Source: Protula sp. h YS-2021 (Eukaryota; Annelida; Polychaeta; Sabellida; Serpulidae). From it: a stretch of DNA of 64,000 bases. A program made the translations under genes and the position numbers. Below are positions 54,757 through 64,000 of the stretch, piece after piece. The stretch is from the NCBI GenBank assembly GCA_949752745.1, contig OX457032.1, positions 10,605,543 through 10,669,542 on the forward strand, given 5' to 3'. Position 1 is the stretch's first letter. Every line of letters starts with the position of its first letter. A model generated the notes under the pieces. That model was not told the origin of the DNA. It worked only from the letters and a program-made list of their open reading frames with translations, and made no database searches.

Positions 54757-56412
54757 CGGTGTTACAGCCCATCTGCGAATCCAGCCCATCTGCAGATGGG
54801 CTTGGCCCAACTAAGAATCCCCAGTTGGGCTGCCCATCTGCAGATGGGCAGCCCAACTGCGGATCATGAAAATACATTTTTCCTGGCCCATCTAGGAATT
54901 TTATATTCTTCCATTTTATGATATTTTATTGAACTTTTTGTTATTTATTTGTATGTTCTTTGAAAATAACGATCACAGACATCCTTTGTTGCATAAAACG
55001 ATTGGGTAATTTACTCCTGGTTTTGATCCGGTGTTTAGTCTACTGTTGTTGAAAGGTCGATTGCATTTATTTTCAAATGACTGATGAACAAGGGGCGGGT
55101 ATGGTCTATTGTAGGATTTGATTTCACTGTTAAGACTGTTGTGTTCGTGGATTCATTTTCCAATGATTAATGCATAAGAAGCGTGTATGATCTATTGTGG
55201 AATTTTCAACTGCAATTCTATTTTACTGTTAAGATGCTTGTAATCTATATGAATAGCACATAATTGCAATTTCGCTCGCCGATAGAGAAGTTCGGGTACT
55301 GACCCGCCAGAATGGGTGGTTAACTGACATTCACATGCGTGTAGTTAACGACATTTCACCGAAAGAACATCCAGGCGTCGACGGACTCCAGGACACGATT
55401 CTCCAACAGAACAAATCTTGGAATATTCCGACATCTGAATTTGTGCAAATTCTCCACGTCAACAGGAATCGCTGGATTACTATATCAAATATTGGGCAAG
55501 ATTGGAACACGGTAGCCATTTATGACTCTTTGTGCCGGAAGCCATCTCCCGAAACCAAAGTGCTGATCTCGAAATTCATGGACACTGATCCAAAGAAAAT
55601 GAAGTTGCATGTCATGAATGTCCATCGCCAGACAAATGGTAGTGATTGTGGGGTATTTGCAATTGCATTTGCAAGGACTCTGTTGAATGGCCAAGATCCA
55701 TGTGAACAGAACTACATTTATCCGAGAAAACATCTTGCCTAGAATATCCCATATTCAGCCCTATCCACATTTCCATCGGCATTCATTTTGCGAATGCCAC
55801 GCATTCTCATAGAATGTTGAACACAGACTGTTAAAAATGACTGATGTCATATTTGGGAAAAATGCCCAATGTCATAATTTAATTGCAACTGCGGTGTTTA
55901 ATTGCAACTTTATATATACGGGTTTTGTTTTAAATTGCAATTAATCGACTTTGTACCTGGTATTTGTAATGATTCAAAGTGCAACTGAATCAGTAACGGC
56001 ATAGTAATGCTAGCAAATTTGATGTTCAATTGCAACTGGCGATTTCACTTAGAGACCAGTTCTTGTAGTTTTATAGGATTTTAAGAAAACGTGTAGATTA
56101 TTGTATAAAAATGTCAGCTTAATTCTATTACTAGTTGAAGAGCACTTTTCTATTATGATGAGTTTGAAGTTTCATTAATAAATTAAAAATGACATACAAA
56201 AAACGACAAAAAGTTCAATAAAATATCATAAAATGGAAGAATATAAAATTCCCAGATGGGCTAAGCCCATCTGCAGATGGGCCAGGAAAAATGTATTTTC
56301 ATGATCCGCAGTTGGGCTGCCCATCTGCAGATGGGCAGCCCGACTGGGGATTCTTAGTTGGGCCAAGCCCATCTGCAGATGGGCTGGATTCGCAGATGGG
56401 CTCTAACATCGG
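54757..56412. mobile_element. 1.65 kb DNA transposon with about 200-bp terminal inverted repeats
   Basis: Left arm about 54,757-54,960 and right arm about 56,190-56,412 are inverted copies, differing by a few substitutions and a small gap of about 22 bp in the left arm. The arms contain several AGCCCATCTGCAGATGGGCT palindromes. The interior carries a Ulp1-like protease fragment and no transposase, so it appears non-autonomous or deleted. Long arms plus a Ulp1-type gene suggest Mutator-like or a similar superfamily, but the transposase is missing and the target duplication was not resolved. Confidence 0.75.
55258..55742 (+). pseudogene. Ulp1/SENP-like (C48) protease fragment
   Basis: The frame is open from 55258 and shows the start of a C48 domain (NGWLTDIHM) before any usable ATG; the first ATG (55335) lies within that motif. 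Further on come HVNRNRWITISN with the catalytic His region, YDSL with the Asp, and QTNGSDCGVFAIAFA with Gln and catalytic Cys. All four catalytic elements are present in about 160 residues. Such proteases remove SUMO or ubiquitin-like tags and are often carried by DNA transposons. Without a start codon or upstream exon the gene is probably a remnant or a captured exon. Confidence 0.7.
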
Positions 56413-56765
56413 CACTGGACTTAGCGTATATACGGGAGTCTCACGCGCCTACTGGTTAATGGATTGATTCATTTAAATGTTAGACACTACGTATACCTAT
56501 CCTTCCACTTTTAAATTTTGCGTAGTCAACACGCAACAGCCTTACACACACCATATCGCCCACGGGGGATAGAGGTACTCCTGGAAACGTAGTCAAGTTG
56601 GCTAAGTTGAGAACTTCTTGGAATTTCCATGGAAATTCTTGGAAGTTCTCGGAAGTTCTTCCGAAGTGAGGTGAGAACTTCTTGGAAGTTCCAAGAATTT
56701 CCATGGAAGTGATGTGGAAATTTCTTGGAAGGAAATGAGCTTTCTGGTCTTTCGTAGACCTGTCA

Positions 56766-59700
56766 TGGCTTCCATTTCCGGTGAAGGATAATGTGATGAC
56801 ATTGTGATACAGCGTCCATTCACCTCGCCCGCAACAATTCAACGCTGCCATAGAGATTTTGGTTGGATCCAAAAAAACTTGATGGTCTTCGAAGCATTAA
56901 CTGGACAGTTAGGCATTTTGGAGCCAATTAATTAAGCAACTATTATTGTTCTTTGTCTAATGAAAATATCCATTGTTTAATTTGGAGAGCAATGCCGCCC
57001 CCCTCTCACAATGAGAGCCGATAGACAGATCCAGATGCTATCCATTGATCTTGATTGATCTATTCTTACTTACATTTTGACCCACATCCCAAAAGCAATA
57101 TGTAATCCGGATAACTAATCTGTTTATATAAGCCACATACCTCAAGATATCAGCTGCTTGTTTTTACTACCCGATCTTACGGTATATTTATATATGAACC
57201 GCGCCAGAACGCAACCCATAAGTTTGCCTATGTAAGCTTTGTACTGAGCACAATGAGTAGCGCAATGACAGGCTAACAGCATCAGAAACAGTTATACAAA
57301 TGTGCACACGAAATGACGAAAAAATGATACGATATATATTTATATTTATATATGTGCAATAAAAATGGACCTATATATAACGCATTTTTATCCAAGAGTA
57401 TCGGGATTTGGCAGGGCCATAAATTTGATATATTTTCCTTTAAGGAGGAATTCTAGTGCTGCTGATCATACGTATACAGTTGCTGTAATATAGGGGTCAA
57501 AATTGACAAGACTATCAATTTTACATTCTATACACTTATAGCAAGTCAATGCCTACAGCTACTGTCAGCTATGGCATCAAAAAGCCGCCCAGTTGAGTGC
57601 GGTCGAAAAGTTCGTAATGGAAAAAATTATAATGAATTTTAAGAAAGTAAGCCACATTTCTACATATAATTCACAAACAAACTAGCATTAAATGATAAAA
57701 CCATGGAATTAAATATCGGTCATTCCTTCATTAGCATAAGTAATCCGGAGCAAATCCGCAGTATGAAAAGCGCACAGTCGGGATGGACTACTCCGGACTG
57801 GATAAGACAAAGCACTCTTATGCACAGCACCTGAGCTTATCCTGGACAATCCGCAGTAGGAAAAAGCACAGATTCATGTTGGGTTAAGCCGGGTTTTAAG
57901 CCGAGATGTTAAAAGAACGTCTTGCAGGATTAGCTTTGCTTAGTCAAGGGCAAGTTAAGAAAATCCTAAGCCAGTCCGCAGTATGAAAAGGGTATTACTT
58001 TCCTTTATTTCAGGAAAGACGGCGATATTTTAGGAGTTTGAGCAAGGATATTGTTTCTGTTTGGGCTGCTTTTGATCTCTTTCTATCAGCTCTATGGCCC
58101 CAAGGCAATTGTTGCACAGTTTAGGCCGGGATGATCTGACATGGACAAATGATTTATAACCTGCGAAAAAACCTAATAATTTGACGCAACTTCTTTCGCA
58201 GTAATAAATGACTGCTGCTAGTACGTGTTCACTGTTCACTAAATCAGCATCTTACGTTATAGCTTTTGGTGGATCCCCCCCCCCCCCCCGAAAACCACCT
58301 GAGGCAATCAGATGTTCTGGTGTTTAGAAAACATACAGCTTTTCTATGCTGGTATTTTATGCCGTACTTACACACTTGAATTTACTTGTCTGTTTTCGCG
58401 TCGCATTGGCACCAAAATGGGCAGTAAAAGACGTCGCTGAGTAAGATATGATCCACTGCTGTGATGGCAGTCTTTTATTGTAGTGGCTGGATATAAATAC
58501 AGACACAAAGGTCGAATCTGACCAAGCTATGCAAACCAACATCCTCGTAATCCAACTGTACAAAAAGTACAATTTCTGTGCCATGGTTTTGTTTTCTCGG
58601 TGGAATTTTTGTGTCGGGTTTTTGTTTGTTTCTTAGATAGCTTGAGCAAATAGAATGCATTCCTGGAGCATCCTCAAAGAACGAAACAGTTCTTTGACAA
58701 ATGTGCAGCCCATTTTATCTCGAATAATATCATTTTAAAATATTAGTTGGACCCACATAATATAGAAATTCAAGACGATTATGTGATAAGAATATAAGCT
58801 CAGATAAGACTGCGCCTACGTGATTACTTGTTTCAGACGCGTTATCTGTCGGAGCTATAAATATTATCAGCGTAAATACAATTTGATGAATGCCGATTTG
58901 CGTATTTAATTTCTTACAAAAGATCCAGACGTATTTGGGTTCACAGATACCTTCTGTACTGTTGCTTCCTGCTTCTTCTTCGTTGTGCTAACCATTTCCA
59001 ATCATCAGCTCGGAATAGTAAATAGAATGGACAAAGAATAACAAGAAAAAAAACTTATCTAAACCTATAGCAGTAAGGCTTCTGAAAATGTTAATGTACT
59101 CATGGTTTATGTGATTATAAAAATACTCGTGCTTTGAAAACTGGATAAAAAAGCTTTCTGTAAACTATTTTAGTTGTCTGATAGTTGAACTGTTGGATAG
59201 CAATCACTGACTTAAGAGGCATGCATCGGGCTCGATTGAGAAGCCTGGAGAGTAGGCAGCGTAAGTTAAACCTGTTTTCAAACTGTATTCAGAACTGGAA
59301 AAAAACTTACACGGTGGCAATGTAAATGTTCAAAATTAGCCCAAAGTTCAGTTGTGGTTTCTCTTGTGTTTGGGTGTAGTTAGTAAATGGCATGATGTTA
59401 AAGGGCGCCGTTTTGTACTCGTGTACACTGGAAAAGAATCGGATCTTGATACCAAGACCTAGTACAGGAGTCTGATAATCTTTCATCCTCCTACTTCTAT
59501 GACGTCACAGTCCAGTAATGGTGTATTTTCCTCGTCTTCGAATGAGTACATTACAACAATACACATGGAAACAAATGAATATAGATGGAAACAAAAGCCG
59601 TGTATGTACGCACGGAGTGTTGCAGGGATGGTATATCTGCAGTGTGAAACCCTAAACCAGTCCGTTTCCCCTCTTACAAGTGTAACATCGTTCTTTCTCA

Positions 59701-60371
59701 CTAAAAATCAATCTCATATGCAGCTCCACAGAAAATGGGCGTCTAGTACAGCTATCATGCCTCGTTTTTACGGGTTACAACGCCAAATTGTTTAATTTCC
59801 TGTCCGTTTTGTTGAGGTTTCCTCTGGTTAATATAGAGCGATGGTAGCTTATTTTTTTCGGCAATACCAGGTCGCTTTAAAGATATGACAGTGCACTAAA
59901 TGTAAAAGATTTTTTTTTTAAAGTGTCCGACGGTATTAGCAGTTTATATATACATGCATACATTGGAACATCGATAAGGCCAGCGCAAAATAAAATTGCC
60001 TCTAAATTAAGACCACTCCCAACAGTCTTTATTTACAGGTTTCGCTGTATACCATTTTTTTCTTTCTTATACGGTCATTTCTGTTCGAGCCCGGATATAA
60101 CCATCTAGGAAACAATAACTGCGTTTTAGTTTCGATGTTGTATTCGTAACGTTTTACAGTTTCCTTGACATTTTCCTTGACACTTTCAGCTGCGAACGTG
60201 TTGAAATTTACGTTCCACTGGAGAATTAATTATACGAAGGAAATTAGCGACAATACTATAGCGTACCATCTGCAAATTGGCGGCAATACTACAGCGTAAC
60301 AGTTGGAAATAGTTGTAACGTTCTTGATGTTTCCGATTACAGGAAGACGACAATCTTCAGCTGCCCGCAAG
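56766..60371. other. Non-coding region
   Basis: No gene recognised. At 57,735-57,995 a motif ATCCGCAGTATGAAAA recurs about three times, which suggests a dispersed repeat. A C-run lies at 58,276-58,289. Confidence 0.5.
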
Positions 60372-60476
60372 ATGGCGCAACAAACCCCTCGTTACAAATC
60401 GGAAGTATTCGTGCCTATTCGGAAAGACAGCAAGAGCTTTGAAGAACGCCAAAAGTCAATTTGGGAAGACATGCAG
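60372..60476 (+). CDS. Small heat shock protein, coding exon 1
   Basis: ATG at 60372 and 35 codons ending in a phase-0 GTAGGC donor. The sequence before the ATG ends an ACAG-type acceptor 24 nt upstream, so a 5' non-coding intron is possible. It encodes the start of the N-terminal region (FVPIRKDSKSFEERQKSIW). Confidence 0.72.
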
Positions 60477-61652
60477 GTAGGCATAGTTGCGAACAAGATA
60501 AATGGCAAATCTTGACTCAGTTCTGGAAAGATTGCAACTCGATGTGGCTGATGGTTCCAACATTAGTGCTGTTTCTGGTATTATCGAATGTTCCTGTAGA
60601 AAAAAAAACGCGTCTGAACTTAGAGTGACCTAGCTTCTCTGGAATTAGTTAGCTTCCATCCTCTCCATTGACACATTTATGGGAAAATATTTTTTTTAAA
60701 TGCCAATGCATGCATGTGGTGGGTGTGAGCAAGGGGGTTTGTCTCACCCCTAAAAGGGCTAAAATTGAAACTGTTTTACGTTTTGTGGTAATATATAAAA
60801 TAGCACGCATGTGGGAGGGTTGGGTGTAGGGTTAGGGTTTGTATCACCCCTTAAGGGGACGAAAATAGATGTTGCATTAAGCTTTGGGGTACTACATAAA
60901 GTGGACACGCCCAGGGAGGGTGGGATGTGCAGGCTTCTGTGTTAGTCAGTGACATAGTCAATGGATGGTACCGCAAATTTTGCGTACAGCGGTGGCTTAT
61001 GATACCTTAAAAATTCAACAATTCTGTGTGTGTACTCTATGGATTGATCCCCTCCACCCCATCCTTTTAGGATACACCTTGTCCTGCAACAATGGCCCAG
61101 CTACTATAATGCCTCGATGCCATTTTACTAATTGCATTAAGTGCAGTTGATAGATTCTCGTATACGACTTACTTATTGCTCAGGCAAAATGGAATTGAAT
61201 CAGATTCTGTAATAAATTTTTGTCAGCTGTAAAATAAAACACAGTCCCTCATGGATCGCAATGCACTTGAACTATGGATCCGTGTCGTGTGTAAATAACA
61301 GCTTATTACAGTATAAAACACAGTGTAGGCGCTCCAGTAAACGATAATATAGGACATGCTCTCCAGGCAAGGGAAACATTATTAAATTTTAAAGGCACAG
61401 AATGTACTTTTTGCTTTTTTTTCTTTTATTTTCGAGCTTTTTACAACGTTTTATCTTACCGATTTCATATTTCTTCTCTCGTTTCTATGGTCCGTTATAC
61501 TTGTTTGTTTACTTTAGAATTTTAAAAACAATATTATTTATAAATAGCAAATATAGCTGCTAAGACAGACTTATATGTGATCAGATATCCGTGTTATCTA
61601 CTTATATTTGGTCTTGATATCCATTTTATCTACTCCTATCTTATCTTACCAG
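60477..61652 (+). other. Intron of the small heat shock protein gene
   Basis: 1.18 kb, GT-AG. At 60,715-60,930 there are two degenerate copies of an about 100-bp unit with GTNTCACCCCT.AA.GGG. Confidence 0.7.
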
Positions 61653-62453
61653 GAGCGGATGGAAAGACGAAGGAAAGAATGGGAAGAGGAAGTGGAAAAA
61701 ATGCGAAGCGATTTCTTCAAGCTAAAGCCAAGCGAAAACCGCCGCGGGAGCTCCGAGAATCTCTTAGAATCTCGCCCACTCAATGATATCTTTTATGATG
61801 ACACAGGTACGGGCAATAAAAAGTTTAGAGTCAGTTTTGAAGTGAGCGAATTTCGACCGGAAGAAATCAGTGTCCGCACGCAAGATAATAAATTAATAGT
61901 CCACGCGAAGCACGAGGAGAAAGGGGAGGGGAGGAGTCTCTCGCGTGAGTTCAGCCGCACTGTGGATATTCCCAAACACGTGGATCCAGATCGCCTGTCT
62001 TGTTGTCTTAGCAACGACGGCATACTCCAGATCGAGGCTCCAGTTCCTGCCCCGCAGTATGACAAAATCGAAGATGCTGTAAAACGCAAAACGACGCCTC
62101 AAACCCGAGCTGGACCAATCGTAGTTCAGCACGACGGAAGCAAAAAGTTTCGAATAGTTGTGGATATCGGTACGGATTACTTACCACAAGACGTTACCGT
62201 GAAAACGATTGATAAGAAGCTCGTGCTGAATGCCAGGCACGAGGAGAAATGTCAAGGTCGTTCAAGTGTGAAATCTCTAAGTCGTGAATTTGATCTACCG
62301 GAGTCAGTGGATCCGAATTCTGTGACCGCTTCCATGACAGATGACGGAAAACTGGTTCTGGAAGCGCCAATCTCAAACTATGCACAAGGATCTTACACTG
62401 GAAAACCGGGATCTAACAAAAAGCCAACAATAACAATATCTGTAGGCAAGTAA
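61653..62453 (+). CDS. Small heat shock protein with two alpha-crystallin domains, coding exon 2
   Basis: After a TTACCAG acceptor comes a charged helix (ERMERRRKEWEEEVEKM). First alpha-crystallin domain at about residues 88-172 of the 301-residue protein (KKFRVSFEVSEFRPEEISV, LIVHAKHEEKG, LSREFSRTVDIP, LSNDGILQIEAP). The second at about 190-275 (KKFRIVVDIGTDYLPQDVTV, LVLNARHEEKC, LSREFDLPESVDP, DGKLVLEAP). A short tail has an I-x-I type motif (TITIS). Members bind unfolding proteins as ATP-independent chaperones. The two-domain form is known from flatworms and other lophotrochozoans. The frame is intact. Confidence 0.9.
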   Translation, partial: ERMERRRKEWEEEVEKMRSDFFKLKPSENRRGSSENLLESRPLNDIFYDDTGTGNKKFRVSFEVSEFRPEEISVRTQDNKLIVHAKHEEKGEGRSLSREFSRTVDIPKHVDPDRLSCCLSNDGILQIEAPVPAPQYDKIEDAVKRKTTPQTRAGPIVVQHDGSKKFRIVVDIGTDYLPQDVTVKTIDKKLVLNARHEEKCQGRSSVKSLSREFDLPESVDPNSVTASMTDDGKLVLEAPISNYAQGSYTGKPGSNKKPTITISVGK

Positions 62454-62680
62454 TTTCCTGTTCAATTGTCAATAAGAAGAACGATCGATATCTCACTGCA
62501 GAAGCTATTAATGGTGTTACGTGAAAGTAAAAAAATTAAAATACAAGAGCTGGATCTTTTATGTCATGTTGTTAGAGTGTGGCTTTCCGCCAAAATCTAA
62601 GCCTTACATCAAATGTAAGGCTTTGTTTGTTTGTAGTATTAATCGAGAAACCTGCGATAGATCTGTTTCAGACACACACC
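62454..62680. other. 3' flank of the small heat shock protein gene
   Basis: Short non-coding stretch; no clear AATAAA close to the stop was seen. Confidence 0.4.
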
Positions 62681-63908
<1,228 letters not shown>

Positions 63909-64000
63909 AACTAGACCGAATTCCGCTTGCTGAATTGACCAACTTGGGATTTTAGCGATATCTTGAAAATCAACTGGTTGACAAGATCAAAGCAAACGAG
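63909..64000 (+). repeat. Start of another copy of the AAACTAGACCG dispersed repeat, cut by the window
   Basis: Begins AAACTAGACCGAATTCCGC..GCTGAATTGACCAACTTGGGA, similar to 28,610-28,655 including the small hairpin and ACTTGG block. Confidence 0.55.

Larger units (their letters stand above)
53397..56765. repeat. Nested foldback structure, outer arms
   Basis: The block 53,397-53,770 (with AAGACCAGAAAGCTCATTTC at its start) returns in inverted orientation at 56,590-56,765. Both arms consist of TTCCAAGAA/TTCTTGGAA units. A second inverted repeat (53,780-54,060 against 54,265-54,525) and a TIR transposon (54,757-56,412) lie inside. Confidence 0.7.

Noticed and set aside
60130..60371. Heat shock elements upstream of the small heat shock protein gene
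   Set aside because: Only loose TTCC..GA motifs were seen; no array of nGAAnnTTCnnGAAn.

Overview
The window looks like a piece of an invertebrate animal genome, most likely a lophotrochozoan such as a bivalve mollusc. The reasons are AT-rich DNA full of microsatellites, minisatellites and small inverted-repeat elements, genes with GT-AG introns (two rhodopsin-family receptors, one small heat shock protein), an adenovirus-like Polinton/Maverick (adintovirus) element, and a Ty3/Gypsy retrotransposon. The species cannot be named from the sequence.

Positions 1 to about 22,000 hold most of an integrated adintovirus/Polinton-type element. The left arm (plus strand, 1-3915) is the virion module: a small basic pX-like peptide, a gene split over two frames at a G6 run, a small Cys-rich protein, a penton-like minor capsid protein, a pVI-like membrane-active protein, the double jelly-roll major capsid protein and an adenain-like protease. 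Facing it on the minus strand are four small genes that all look like divergent copies of a PC4-type ssDNA-binding domain, then the protein-primed family B DNA polymerase. The right arm (18.4-22 kb) has a Cys-rich orphan gene and a tandem pair of RING-finger genes, each with its own TATA box and a conserved double hairpin after the stop. Integrase and packaging ATPase are not seen and would lie left of the window.

The polymerase gene is cut in two by a 9.1 kb LTR retrotransposon on the minus strand (8649-17748). It has near-identical 1.6 kb LTRs, a 5-bp CAATT target duplication, a tRNA-Pro-like primer site and a Pol with integrase upstream of reverse transcriptase (Gmr1-like order). Host genome, virus-like element and retrotransposon are therefore nested, and the last insertion is recent.

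From 22.4 to 36.3 kb there are two paralogous class A GPCR genes on the minus strand with the same three coding exons, same phases and an identical 237-nt middle exon. Most of the rest (24-60 kb) is non-coding: minisatellites with 30-, 43-, 48-, 64- and 71-bp units, GC-rich degenerate repeats, dispersed repeats with terminal hairpins, several TIR elements, and a large nested foldback structure (53.4-56.8 kb) around a 1.65 kb DNA transposon carrying a Ulp1-like protease fragment. A two-exon gene for a small heat shock protein with two alpha-crystallin domains lies at 60.4-62.5 kb.

Single-base frame breaks at or near short homopolymers recur in otherwise open genes (about 271, 13372, 13468 and 18280). 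They may be real decay, programmed shifts or uncorrected long-read errors; raw reads would decide.
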